Assembly (NCBI GenBank): GCA_003611745.1 | Contig: RAYF01000013.1 | Location: 1-44,638 of the forward strand | Direction: 5' to 3' | From: a bacterium D16-36 | GTDB lineage: Bacteria > Bacillota > Clostridia > Lachnospirales > Lachnospiraceae | DNA: 44,638 nt | In this document: piece after piece, positions 1 through 8,385 of the stretch | How positions within the stretch are numbered: position 1 is the first letter of the stretch | How the letters are laid out: every line of letters begins with the position of its first letter | Notes under the pieces: model-generated | Told to the model about the DNA's origin: nothing | What the model saw: only the letters and a program-made list of their open reading frames with translations | Databases searched by the model: none | Position numbers and translations under genes: made by a program

Positions 1-420
1 ACGAACTCACACCATGCGGCGGTTTTCATGGCTTTCCGCAGAGGCACTCTCGAATCGCCGGTACTTGCAGTGCGTATTTTGTCCTGCTAGGTACCGCTGC
101 GTTATGAGAGGTAGCGGGAGCGTGCCTCCTAGGAAAACCTGAAACCGCGCATGCTGCTCAGACAGCGCTGCAAGGCGCATATCCATCAAAGCCCTGCAAG
201 ACAGAGTTCCTCTGGAAAGCCGTTGTTGTCTGGCGGCATATCTTGTCCTTCTTTTTAGGCGTATCATACTTTGTGAGGGCAAAAACAGAAACACAGCCGG
301 ACGCAGGCACATTGGAAAATGACGGATAACAGGGAGTTATCGTTTAGAAAACAACCGTCTGTAAATAGTGACAAATTAAGAGGGACAGTAATGAATATAT
401 AATGAAAATTGATTTCCGTG
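1..420. repeat. Palindromic repeat element, copy A (left part outside window)
   Basis: Bases about 150-340 are the reverse complement of about 42730-42930, and bases about 329-420 are a direct copy of about 42966-43064. It therefore belongs to the same family as the complete element at 42654-43064. The right end is recognisable as GATTTCCGTG at 411-420. The other end is not in the window, and bases 1-150 have no counterpart in the complete element, so this is either a longer version or a composite. A 101-codon minus-strand reading frame runs through it, but it looks like repeat sequence and not a gene, because the complete copy keeps only a short, different frame. No other gene is seen in this stretch. 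Confidence 0.8.
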
Positions 421-438
421 GCCAGTGGGTAAAACTTA

Positions 439-468
439 TTGTAAAATTACGAAAAGAATTGTTATAAT
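439..468 (+). promoter_or_regulatory. Promoter of the histidine phosphatase gene
   Basis: TTGTAA (439-444) and TATAAT (463-468) are separated by 18 bp. The promoter starts just outside the end of repeat copy A, about 50 bp before the phosphatase start, so the repeat does not interrupt it. Confidence 0.55.
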
Positions 469-517
469 AGGATTGTTAGATTTAAGGAAGATTTTGGCAA
501 AAGGAAGGAATGGTAAA

Positions 518-1249
518 ATGCAGGTACTGATTATTAGACACGGCGACCCGGATTATTCGATTGATTCTCTGACAGAAAAGGGCTGGAGGGAGGCAGAGCT
601 CCTCGCAGAAAGATTGTCAAAGCTTGATATCAAAGCATTCTATGTATCTCCATTAGGGAGGGCAAAAGATACAGCCTCTCTGACATTAAAAAAAATGAAC
701 CGGGAGGCAACAGAGCTTCCGTGGATGCAGGAATTTTTCGGTGCCGATATTGCAAGGCCGGATGCTGATGGACGGACTATTGTCTGGGACTGGCTGCCAC
801 AAGACTGGACAAAAGAAAAAAATTATTACGATAAGGAAAAATGGGCTGACAGCCCAATCATGCAGGACAGCACCGTGTTAAAAGAATATCAATGGGTGGC
901 TGGCGGGCTTGATAAGCTGCTTGCTGAATACGGTTATGTCAGGGATGGAAATTACTACCGCGTTGAAAAGGCAAATGCCGACCGTATCGTGCTAATCTGC
1001 CATTTTGGCGTAGAATGCGTTATGCTAAGCCATCTGCTCGGCATATCGCCTATGGTAATGTGGCATGGTTTTTGTGCAGCGCCTACCTCTGTGACTACTA
1101 TCAACACCGAAGAACGCAGAAAAGGAATCGCTTCATTCCGTGTCAGCTCCTTTGGCGATACCTCACATCTATATGCCGCAGGCGAGCCAGCGTCATTTCA
1201 TGCAAGATTTTGTGAATTTTACGGAAAAGAAGGTGAGCGCACAGACTGA
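518..1249 (+). CDS. Histidine phosphatase family protein
   Basis: A 243-residue cytoplasmic protein of the histidine phosphatase (phosphoglycerate mutase-like) superfamily. The N-terminus carries the RHG catalytic motif (H8 is the expected phospho-accepting histidine), followed by a typical SPLGRAKDTA segment and a second catalytic histidine in ICHFG (H162). I chose the ATG at 518 because a purine-rich AAGGAAGG site lies just upstream and the catalytic motif then sits at residues 7-9, as is usual. The frame is open further upstream, but those 31 codons read like leader sequence. The middle part (about residues 70-130, rich in Trp and Tyr) is longer than in small phosphatases of this family, so the substrate (sugar phosphate, nucleotide or other) cannot be given. 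It stands alone, with its own promoter and a strong terminator. Confidence 0.88.
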   Translation: MQVLIIRHGDPDYSIDSLTEKGWREAELLAERLSKLDIKAFYVSPLGRAKDTASLTLKKMNREATELPWMQEFFGADIARPDADGRTIVWDWLPQDWTKEKNYYDKEKWADSPIMQDSTVLKEYQWVAGGLDKLLAEYGYVRDGNYYRVEKANADRIVLICHFGVECVMLSHLLGISPMVMWHGFCAAPTSVTTINTEERRKGIASFRVSSFGDTSHLYAAGEPASFHARFCEFYGKEGERTD

Positions 1250-1277
1250 AGCACTTTCCTAATAATATCTAATATCT

Positions 1278-1307
1278 GCTGCCAGCTAATCCGCTGGCAG
1301 CTTTTTT
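1278..1307 (+). terminator. Intrinsic terminator after the histidine phosphatase
   Basis: A perfect 9-bp stem, GCTGCCAGC/GCTGGCAGC, with loop TAATCC, followed by TTTTTT on the plus strand. It overlaps the last codons of the convergent channel gene. Confidence 0.9.
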
Positions 1308-1909
1308 ACTAAAGGGATTAAAATCCCACCAAGCGAATTTCCAAGAGTGATAATGATAATCCTGAGAAAAGCCCCGCCTGACCACATTCCGGCTGCCGAA
1401 AAATAAAACATATCTGCAATGCAGTGTTCAAAGCCACAAAGAATAAAAGCGGCCACTCCCATAAACAGGATAACAGGATTTTTGACCTCCCTATAGCCGT
1501 CTACCGCGATGAACATTAAAAAACCGCAGAAAATTGCAAGCAGAAAAAGACTAAAAAGTTTATCCTGCATCTTAATCCTGCACATTGCCTGTGCTGTCTC
1601 TGAAATACCTTTAATACGAGTCTGCCGCACAGCAAATGCCGCCAGATATGTACCGCACAGATTTCCAACCCAGATTTCTAAAAGAGTTATCAGATAAGAG
1701 ACCGGTTTATTTACCAGATATCCCACCTTTCCGGTAAACAGGTTCAGGCCGTGTGCACAGATGGCATACAGCCCCACTGTAAACATCAGTGCCCCCACAA
1801 CCTTATTTTCTAAAGTCAGGTAAAGAACCCCACCTATACCAATTGCCATTCCTGCTAAAACAGCCAATGCCAGTACACGTAATTCCCTAGTAAGCTTTAC
1901 TTTCTCCAT
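1286..1909 (-). CDS. Formate/nitrite transporter (FNT) family channel
   Basis: A 207-residue integral membrane protein with about six hydrophobic segments (roughly residues 12-32, 36-56, 70-95, 118-136, 144-166 and 180-202). HGLNLFTGK, FEHCIADMF and the C-terminal GNSLGG segment match the FNT family, which forms pentameric channels for small monovalent anions such as formate, nitrite or hydrosulfide. It is shorter than typical members (about 260-280), having short ends and loops. Its start lies inside the end of the sensor kinase gene (23-bp overlap), so it is the last gene of the regulator/ABC/kinase operon. That is an unusual place for an FNT channel; the transported ion cannot be told from the sequence. 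RBS AGAGGT lies 4 bases before the ATG. Confidence 0.82.
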   Translation of the reverse strand: MEKVKLTRELRVLALAVLAGMAIGIGGVLYLTLENKVVGALMFTVGLYAICAHGLNLFTGKVGYLVNKPVSYLITLLEIWVGNLCGTYLAAFAVRQTRIKGISETAQAMCRIKMQDKLFSLFLLAIFCGFLMFIAVDGYREVKNPVILFMGVAAFILCGFEHCIADMFYFSAAGMWSGGAFLRIIIITLGNSLGGILIPLVKKLPAD

Positions 1910-2804
1910 AACTACCTCTTTTTTCCAATGTAATGATAATGTCTAACCTGCCATCCTGACATTCTGCCAGAATCGTCCCTCCCATCCTGCGGATAAATTT
2001 ATCGCAGATATACAGCCCAAGCCCCATTCCATCTCCCCTGCGGGACTGCTCTGACTGGTAAAACCTGTCGAAAATCTGCTCTGTATCTATTTGTTCACTG
2101 ACAGGATTGGAAACTGTTAACATTATATCATCTTTTGTATTGATTGCAAAGCTTACTTTTTCATTTGAATATTTTATACTATTGGATATCAGGTTCTGCA
2201 CCACCCGTATCAGCATCTGCCTGTCAGCCATGGCATAAATTTTCTGGTCGCCCTGCCGGAACACGGGCGTAATGCCCTTTTGTTCAAAATTTGGATAATT
2301 AGCGAGAATCTGCTCGCATAATAACTCGCTCACATCAACCGGCTCCAGCTTAACGCAATATTCATCCGTATCAACCACAGCCAGCTCAAAGAAATCATTC
2401 ATCAGCTTATTGCAGTACTCTGCGCGCTCCAGTGCAATAGAAAGATTCTCCATCGTCCCCTTATCACGGCAACTCTTTTCCGCAAGCTGCAGATAGCCTA
2501 TAACCGAAGTTAGTGGCGTTTTCATGTCATGCGAAACCACCGCAATAGCTGATTTCAGGGAGGACTCCTTTTTTCCTGCCTCTGCCTTTATCTGCTGCAT
2601 GTGCTCAATCAAACAATTTATATTGGCAGCTAACCCCACAATTTTCCTGTCAGACAGGTCAACCGAAACCATATGATATACAGAGTGTTCCAGTTGTCCA
2701 GAAATCTGTTTTACCTGCCTTTTGACATGGTGCAGCCTCAAACCGAGAAAAAGGACAGCGGCAAAAAGCAGGCAGCCCCCTGTTACTTGCAAAAAATATC
2801 CCAT
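1887..2804 (-). CDS. Sensor histidine kinase (HisKA/HATPase type)
   Basis: A 305-residue kinase with a single N-terminal membrane segment (about residues 5-23), a short linker, and no extracellular sensing domain. The dimerisation/phospho-acceptor motif is SHDMKTPLTS with H92. The ATPase domain shows the N box (NLISNSIKYS), the F/G1 region (DRFYQS, then GDGMGLGLYI) and a C-terminal G2-like stretch. The ATG at 2804 is chosen because AAGGAGA lies 6-7 bases upstream; the frame's longer start is a TTG without support. Kinases this poor in sensor sequence often work with an adjacent ABC transporter that does the sensing, for example in peptide antibiotic resistance modules. The neighbouring ABC pair fits that model, but the signal is inference. 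Confidence 0.92.
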   Translation of the reverse strand: MGYFLQVTGGCLLFAAVLFLGLRLHHVKRQVKQISGQLEHSVYHMVSVDLSDRKIVGLAANINCLIEHMQQIKAEAGKKESSLKSAIAVVSHDMKTPLTSVIGYLQLAEKSCRDKGTMENLSIALERAEYCNKLMNDFFELAVVDTDEYCVKLEPVDVSELLCEQILANYPNFEQKGITPVFRQGDQKIYAMADRQMLIRVVQNLISNSIKYSNEKVSFAINTKDDIMLTVSNPVSEQIDTEQIFDRFYQSEQSRRGDGMGLGLYICDKFIRRMGGTILAECQDGRLDIIITLEKRGSYGESKAY

Positions 2805-2853
2805 CGCCGTTCTCCTTCTCAATATTATCCGTCTCTAAAATCTATTATGCATC

Positions 2854-3552
2854 CTATTTAATATCGGCCCTGTTGAAAACAAAATACGCAGCACCCGTCA
2901 TAGCGCCAAAAACAATAACTGCAAATAAGCTTGTAAAAAACAAATTTTTTCCAGATGTATCCTGTGCAAAATAAAAACAGGATAACTCAAAAACTTTCCC
3001 CTCCAGAAAATTCCGGAGTATGTTGCATGTTATAAAAGAGAAGCAGACGGAGACTGAAATCGCTGTGGAGGCCTTACGCAGCAGAAACGCAATAAACACA
3101 ATAAAGCTCTGCATGGCAGTAATCTGAAGGATTACCGTCAGGCACCAGAATATATCCCGCACAGAAAAACCATCCAGATGAAATCCTATCTGCGTTCCCA
3201 CGCCTATCATTGTGAAAAGCACATAAGCGAAATGGAAACAAACCGCCATGGCACAGACTGCTATCAGCCTTACGAAAAGCACTGACCATCTGCTGTATCC
3301 GGTTTTTATTTCATTATGGACTGTCCGGCTGCTAAAATCATTGCCGATAAACCACGCTGAGACCACAGAAAAAAGAAATGGCAGGGATGTATCGCATATC
3401 GTTGCGGTAAACGCTGTATAAATCCCTTCTGACAAGGGCACCATCTTCAAATATCCATAAAAAAATCCAAGCAGGGCCAATCCAGACAGGACAATATAAA
3501 AAAGGATAAACCTGCGCATCTTAAAACATTCTACCTTAAACTGGTTATACAT
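2854..3552 (-). CDS. ABC-2 type transporter permease
   Basis: A 232-residue membrane protein with about six hydrophobic segments, starting MYNQFKVECFKMRR and containing the WFIGNDFSSRTVHNEIKTG stretch typical of small ABC-2 permeases found in lantibiotic-immunity or bacitracin-type exporters. The ATG at 3552 overlaps the 3' end of the ATPase gene by 8 bp (the ATPase stops at 3545), indicating translational coupling; an in-frame GTG 9 bases earlier is a possible alternative. Together with the ATPase it should form a homodimeric exporter or sensor. The substrate is unknown; an antimicrobial peptide is a reasonable guess from the operon layout. Confidence 0.88.
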   Translation of the reverse strand: MYNQFKVECFKMRRFILFYIVLSGLALLGFFYGYLKMVPLSEGIYTAFTATICDTSLPFLFSVVSAWFIGNDFSSRTVHNEIKTGYSRWSVLFVRLIAVCAMAVCFHFAYVLFTMIGVGTQIGFHLDGFSVRDIFWCLTVILQITAMQSFIVFIAFLLRKASTAISVSVCFSFITCNILRNFLEGKVFELSCFYFAQDTSGKNLFFTSLFAVIVFGAMTGAAYFVFNRADIK

Positions 3553-4468
3553 TCCCCTCACCCCCTATTGCATCTAAGAAATACTCCTCCAGGCTTTGCT
3601 CTGACACAGCAAATTCTGTCACGACAATATCATTTTCCATAAACGCAAGGGACACAGATTCTATCTTATCTAAACAGGAATAGAGATGAATCTCATTGTC
3701 AGATACCACCTTATATTCCGGAGATTGAAATTCCCTGTCTAACACTGTCAGTGCAAGCGGCACCGTGTTTGTCTTGATACAGATATACTTCCTGCACTTC
3801 GCCTCCAATTCCTCATGTGTGAGCACATCAATAATTTTTCCATGATGGATAATAATATAATCTGTCGCAAGCAGATAAAGCTCCCCCAGAATATGGCTTG
3901 ATATAAAAACGGTCAAATCCTTCTCTGTATTTAACTTTTGCAGCAGTTTCCGCAGGGAAGAGATATTCTTGGGATCCAGCCCATTGATCGGTTCATCCAA
4001 TATCAGGAACGGGGGATTTCCCACCAGTGCCAGCGCAATGCTTAACCTCTGCTTCATCCCCATAGACAATGTACGCACCTTTTTCCTGCGGCTGCCATAC
4101 AAATCTACCATCTTCAAAATATTATCACAGGCATCCCTGTCCGGATTTCCTACCAATATTCTCTGTAATTCCAAATTTTCATACACCGTATAGCCAGAAT
4201 ATAATGCCGGGCCTTCAATTGTGCTGCCGATGCATTTCCTAACACTCTCCTGCTCCTTCTTGCCTGACTTTCCCAGAATAGAAAAAGAGCCGGATGTCTG
4301 GTGGGATAACCCTGTCAGAATTTTCATAAGCGTTGTCTTCCCGGCGCCGTTCTCACCGATGAATCCATAAATATGTTTTTCATACAGGGTAATATTTACA
4401 TCCTCCAGCACATTAACCCCACCTAACTTTTTCGTCAGATTGTTTGTCTGCAAAATTATATTTTCCAT
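3545..4468 (-). CDS. ABC transporter ATP-binding protein
   Basis: A 307-residue ATPase of the CcmA/BcrA-like exporter class. The Walker A motif is GENGAGKTT (38-46), the signature is LSMGMKQR (134-141) and the Walker B is FLILDEP (154-160), followed by the D-loop and the switch His in ISSHILGEL. The C-terminal 80 residues form the accessory domain usual for this class. The frame is open for 55 codons upstream, but ATG 4468 with GGGAGG 5-6 bases before it gives the canonical N-terminus MENIILQTNNLTKK. It is translated upstream of, and overlapping with, the permease. Part of the regulator-ATPase-permease-kinase-FNT operon. Confidence 0.93.
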   Translation of the reverse strand: MENIILQTNNLTKKLGGVNVLEDVNITLYEKHIYGFIGENGAGKTTLMKILTGLSHQTSGSFSILGKSGKKEQESVRKCIGSTIEGPALYSGYTVYENLELQRILVGNPDRDACDNILKMVDLYGSRRKKVRTLSMGMKQRLSIALALVGNPPFLILDEPINGLDPKNISSLRKLLQKLNTEKDLTVFISSHILGELYLLATDYIIIHHGKIIDVLTHEELEAKCRKYICIKTNTVPLALTVLDREFQSPEYKVVSDNEIHLYSCLDKIESVSLAFMENDIVVTEFAVSEQSLEEYFLDAIGGEGNV

Positions 4469-4604
4469 ATGCAAACCTCCCTTCTGACTACTGTTATAGC
4501 CCCTCCTGCTAAATACAATATTCACCAATCCTAAAGAAAATCTTAATTTCCTGACAGAATGCGGTTTGCGCTGCATATTTTTGCCAACGCCATAGTATGG
4601 GGCA

Positions 4605-5270
4605 TCAGCCAGAAAGACGGTACCCCATTCCATAAACTGTCTGTATATACTCTTTCTCCGTAATTCCTGCTATTTTCTTGCGGAGATTGCTCATATGTAC
4701 ATTCATAGTATTTTCATCACTCATGTATTCCTCCCCCACAATGCTTTCAAACAGATTCCTTTTAGAAAATATTTTATGGGGATTTGACAGCATGATTTCT
4801 AAAATCGCATACTCCATTGCCGTACAGACAATCTCAGAATCCCCAATAAAGACACGCTTTGAATCTGTCTGTATCTTCATATCCTTATATTCCAGCAGGG
4901 TGCGTGTCCCCTCTGTCCTGCGCAGCACCGCCTCGATCCGCAGCATAACCTCGTCAATATCAAAAGGCTTATTAATAAAATCATCTGCACCGAGCCGCAG
5001 AAGCTCAATCCGGTTTGATATTGCGTTTTTAGCAGAAAGCACAATGACTGGCGTATCTTTTATCTGCCGCAGTTCACGCAGAATCTCTTCCCCACTCTTT
5101 AATGGAAGCATCAAATCCATAAGAATCAGGCTGTACTCATTCTTTACCGCCATCTCCCAGCCCTCCATGCCGTCAAAGGCACTTCTGGTCTCCATTCCTC
5201 CCTGCTGCAGAATACTGCATAGCAGCTGGTTAATCTTCCTATCATCTTCTATCACCAGAATAACCGACAT
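4605..5270 (-). CDS. OmpR/PhoB-type response regulator
   Basis: A 221-residue regulator with an N-terminal receiver domain (acidic pair E8/D9/D10, phospho-acceptor D52 in LILMDLMLP, conserved Lys in INKPFD) and a C-terminal winged-helix DNA-binding domain ending in YIQTVYGMGYRL. The start at 5270 places the receiver motif MSVILVIEDD at the N-terminus and has a GAGG-containing RBS; 25 extra upstream codons have no support. It is the first gene of the five-gene operon and probably pairs with the kinase at 1887-2804 to control the ABC transporter genes. 136 bp separate it from the ATPase. Confidence 0.93.
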   Translation of the reverse strand: MSVILVIEDDRKINQLLCSILQQGGMETRSAFDGMEGWEMAVKNEYSLILMDLMLPLKSGEEILRELRQIKDTPVIVLSAKNAISNRIELLRLGADDFINKPFDIDEVMLRIEAVLRRTEGTRTLLEYKDMKIQTDSKRVFIGDSEIVCTAMEYAILEIMLSNPHKIFSKRNLFESIVGEEYMSDENTMNVHMSNLRKKIAGITEKEYIQTVYGMGYRLSG

Positions 5271-5349
5271 TTCCTCATCCCTCCTAATGTGTGCTGCACA
5301 ATAAATTCTACCACAAATCTTCCTATTTGACGACAATACTGACATCCTA

Positions 5350-5378
5350 TTGCATATTTTTCCTTTAGAAAGTATAAT
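5350..5378 (+). promoter_or_regulatory. Promoter of the chemotaxis receptor gene
   Basis: TTGCAT (5350-5355) and TATAAT (5373-5378) with a 17-bp spacer. It would give a transcript starting near 5385, that is a leader of about 170 nt before the chemoreceptor start at 5558. Confidence 0.55.
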
Positions 5379-5384
5379 GATATT

Positions 5385-5557
5385 ATAATATGGTTCGGGA
5401 ACTATTTTCTTAGTTTGCAGCTAGGAAAATGGCGGCAGACGGACGGTCTTATCAGTATCCGCAGCAGCTCTTATGTATCACTAACAGATTTTGTGCCTGC
5501 GCGCTGTTTGGCACAGTCTCTGATGTTACACAAAAACAGCGCAGAAATGAGGAAAAT
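5385..5557 (+). promoter_or_regulatory. Long structured 5' leader of the chemoreceptor gene
   Basis: The leader holds a 9-bp hairpin (arms TTTTCTTAG and CTAGGAAAA, about 5407-5431) and a long-range stem of 11 pairs with a 2-base bulge between 5497-5509 and 5534-5544 (right arm AAACAGCGCAG). The latter ends immediately before the GAGG ribosome-binding site. I could not match it to a cyclic-di-GMP riboswitch or another known class, so the function is open. Confidence 0.35.
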
Positions 5558-7255
5558 ATGAAAAAATCTACAACAAAAAAGCAAAAAGGGGGAAACAGCC
5601 AATCAGCACGACTAAACCAGATTGTTAAAAGAGTTGGTTTTATCGTAATCACAAGTATCGTATTACTGCTAATCTTTGTCGGTTCTAATTTCCTAGTATC
5701 AGCAATGGAAGCAGAACAGCTAGAAAACACAATGTTCCTGAACCAATACCGTCTCGGTTCCAAAAAACTCACCTCAGAAGTACGTGCCTATGCAATTACC
5801 AGTGACCAGAGCCACTATGATGCTTACATGAAGGAACTAAATGAAGATAAAAACCGTGATATCGCATGGGACGGATTGAAAAAGAACCGTCTCTCGAAAG
5901 ATGAGTGGGCTTCCCTTGAACATATCGCAGACTTGTCAAACGGGCTGGTGCCACTGGAAGAACAATCCATGGAATATGCAAAAGCAAAAGAAACATCAAA
6001 AGCCACTACCCTTGTATTCGGGGAAGCATACGAAACTGCGATACAGGAAATCACCGCCAAGACAGATGAAACAATCGATGCCATCATAGAACGCAAAAGC
6101 AGGGAAATGAAGCTTTTAAAAGTTATTATGACAGTCAGCGAACTGCTATTCTTACTTTCCTTTATATATTTCGTATTAGAAATCTTGCGCACTATCAAAT
6201 TTTCCAAAGAAGAGCTTTTGAAGCCGATCCTGCAGGTATCTGACCAGATGGAAGTACTGGCGCAGGGAAATTTCCATGAATCAACCAATATGGTTGAGGA
6301 TGACAGCGAGGTCGGTAAAATGGTAGCTGCCATCAACTTTATGAAAAAGAACTATACGAATATGATCCGGGAAATTTCAAGTGTACTGGAACAGATGGGA
6401 CAGGGCAATTACAACATTCAGGTCACACAGGAATATGTCGGTGAATTTACAGTCATCAAAGAATCACTTTTAAAAATTCAGGAAGAGACAAAAGCAATTT
6501 TATTGACTATCCGGGATACCGCACAGCAGATTGACAGTGGTTCTGAACAGCTTGCACAGGCTTCTGTTGATCTGGCGGAGGGTAGCACGGCACAAGCTAT
6601 ACAAGTCTCCGAACTTGCCAAGATGGTTGATGCGTTAACAGCCAGCATGAAGCAAAGTGCGGACGAGGCAACATCTACCGTTGAAATCGCTTCTGAGGCC
6701 GGAACAACATTATCTCAGGGAAATGCAAAAATGCAGGAATTGACACAGGCTATCGGTGAAATAAGCCATTGTTCAGAAGAAATCCGTTCCATTATAGAAA
6801 CGATTGAGGATATTGCAGAACAGACAAACCTGCTGTCCTTAAATGCCGCAATCGAAGCAGCCAGAGCCGGGGAAGCCGGAAAAGGATTCGCCGTCGTTGC
6901 GGAACAGGTTAAAAAACTGGCGGAAGAGTCCGGTGCTGCTGCCGGAGAAACTACCCACTTAATTGAAACCACAGTCTCTGCGGTAAACAAAGGCATCCAG
7001 ATAGCTGGGGTAACTGCCGAAAACATGACTGAGGTTATGGCCGGCGCCAAAACTGCTACAGAGAAAATGGCCCATGTAGCCAATATCCTGAGAAATGATA
7101 TGGAAGAAATGAACCGTGTTGACAGTAATATCACAAAAGTCGCAGAAATTGTCGATAATAACTCTGCAACCTCGCAGGAAACTGCAGCTGTCAGCGAGGA
7201 GCAGTCAGCACAGGTTACAACAATGGTGCAGATGATGAACCGTTTCGAGTTTTAG
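5558..7255 (+). CDS. Methyl-accepting chemotaxis protein
   Basis: A 565-residue receptor. A cytoplasmic, basic N-terminus is followed by a membrane segment (about 26-48), an extracytoplasmic helical region (about 50-185, likely a four-helix-bundle sensor), a second membrane segment (about 190-212), a HAMP region and a long coiled-coil signalling domain. The hairpin tip that contacts CheA/CheW is the highly conserved stretch beginning [21 protein letters not shown] 5558 is preceded by GAGG at 5 bases. The frame is open back to an ATG at 5429, but that would add 43 residues of no known type. No other chemotaxis gene is near. The ligand is unknown. Confidence 0.93.
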   Translation: MKKSTTKKQKGGNSQSARLNQIVKRVGFIVITSIVLLLIFVGSNFLVSAMEAEQLENTMFLNQYRLGSKKLTSEVRAYAITSDQSHYDAYMKELNEDKNRDIAWDGLKKNRLSKDEWASLEHIADLSNGLVPLEEQSMEYAKAKETSKATTLVFGEAYETAIQEITAKTDETIDAIIERKSREMKLLKVIMTVSELLFLLSFIYFVLEILRTIKFSKEELLKPILQVSDQMEVLAQGNFHESTNMVEDDSEVGKMVAAINFMKKNYTNMIREISSVLEQMGQGNYNIQVTQEYVGEFTVIKESLLKIQEETKAILLTIRDTAQQIDSGSEQLAQASVDLAEGSTAQAIQVSELAKMVDALTASMKQSADEATSTVEIASEAGTTLSQGNAKMQELTQAIGEISHCSEEIRSIIETIEDIAEQTNLLSLNAAIEAARAGEAGKGFAVVAEQVKKLAEESGAAAGETTHLIETTVSAVNKGIQIAGVTAENMTEVMAGAKTATEKMAHVANILRNDMEEMNRVDSNITKVAEIVDNNSATSQETAAVSEEQSAQVTTMVQMMNRFEF

Positions 7256-7260
7256 AACTA

Positions 7261-8154
7261 TTACATAGTTTGGCAAATATCCGGCTGCCTATATGCGTTC
7301 AAAATATGATTATACATCGTACGGACAGCCGGTGCCATAAACTCTGGGTGCATCGCCGCAATCCCAATAATCCGGTATGCCTCAGGCTTTACCAGATAAC
7401 AGTCCACCTCATATGGAATGTCAGCCATCACCATCTCCGGCATCAGGCAGATTCCAAACCCATGTGCCACCATTGCAATAGTAGATAAATCATCCACCAC
7501 ATGATAATTCGACTGCACATCCAAAGAGTTTTCTTTCAAAAAATTCTGGATATCGGCATCTGTCGACTCGCGCTGGGTTACAAACTGATACGTACGCATC
7601 TCACCAATCTCCATATATTCATTGTCCGTAATCCGCTTCATTCCTTTGGGGACAACGCAGAGAAGCGGATCTTTGTAAAGCGGCTCAATCGGTATGTCCC
7701 CGGAACTCGAAACGGATAGAAAACCCAAATCTACGATGCCGTTCTTGAGCCAGTAGACAACATCATCATATGTCCCCTGAAAAACTTCTATTGTAATCTT
7801 TGGAAATTCCATCTGGAACGAATGCATAATATCCGGAAGCCAGTTCGTACAGACACTGGAAAAACACCCTACTTTCACTTTCCCCTGCTTCAAGCCGTTA
7901 AACTCGGCAATTGCCTGCTGCAGACTCTCATTGCTGTTCAAAACAACATTGACATACGGAAGCAGGTGCTCCCCATAATTTGTAAGGGTAACACCTGCTT
8001 TGCTCCTGTTTAAAACCGAAAATCCAAGTTCATTCTCAAGGGAAGCAATCGTATGGCTGATTGCGGAGGGCGTCAGCCCCAGAATGTCAGCCGCCTTCCG
8101 AAAACTCCCATGGTCTGCCACTGTTTTAAAAACCTGATATGATAAAAGTGTCAT
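7261..8154 (-). CDS. LysR family transcriptional regulator
   Basis: A 297-residue regulator with an N-terminal winged helix-turn-helix (about residues 15-60, FRKAADILGLTPSAISHTI then ENELGFSVLNRS) and a C-terminal periplasmic-binding-like effector domain (about 90-290). RBS GAGG lies 6 bases before the ATG. It converges on the chemoreceptor, with only 5 bp between the stop codons. No divergent target gene is present: upstream lies 231 bp of non-coding DNA, then the 3' end of the secreted-protein gene, so the regulated genes cannot be named from context. The effector is unknown. Confidence 0.93.
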   Translation of the reverse strand: MTLLSYQVFKTVADHGSFRKAADILGLTPSAISHTIASLENELGFSVLNRSKAGVTLTNYGEHLLPYVNVVLNSNESLQQAIAEFNGLKQGKVKVGCFSSVCTNWLPDIMHSFQMEFPKITIEVFQGTYDDVVYWLKNGIVDLGFLSVSSSGDIPIEPLYKDPLLCVVPKGMKRITDNEYMEIGEMRTYQFVTQRESTDADIQNFLKENSLDVQSNYHVVDDLSTIAMVAHGFGICLMPEMVMADIPYEVDCYLVKPEAYRIIGIAAMHPEFMAPAVRTMYNHILNAYRQPDICQTM

Positions 8155-8385
8155 CCTAGTCCTCTCATTCTATAACCTCAATTGCCACAAATCTTCAACA
8201 TCAAAATTACACCTTAATCCTTTGCAAATTTCTATACGCGGAATCATATTTTCATAAACCGTTCGACACTGTCTGACGGTATCAAAAGTTGAGACACATA
8301 CTATCTCCCGTTTACTTTGTGCCCTAATTTTATTCTGATTTCTTTGCCTATTTTCGTGGTCTGCGATTATTATTCTTCCCTTTCA

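Noticed and set aside
7-312. 101-codon minus-strand frame
   Set aside because: It lies inside repeat copy A. The complete copy of the same element does not keep the frame, and no protein-like pattern or ribosome-binding site is seen.
4678-5304. 208-codon plus-strand frame
   Set aside because: Antisense to the response regulator, whose domains and ribosome-binding site are clear.
5429-5557. Alternative earlier start of the chemoreceptor
   Set aside because: In frame and open, but the extra 43 residues are Cys-rich with no family support, and the region forms RNA stems; ATG 5558 has a well-spaced GAGG.
5385-5557. Cyclic-di-GMP riboswitch before the chemoreceptor
   Set aside because: The conserved GEMM-I core and the class II core are not present.
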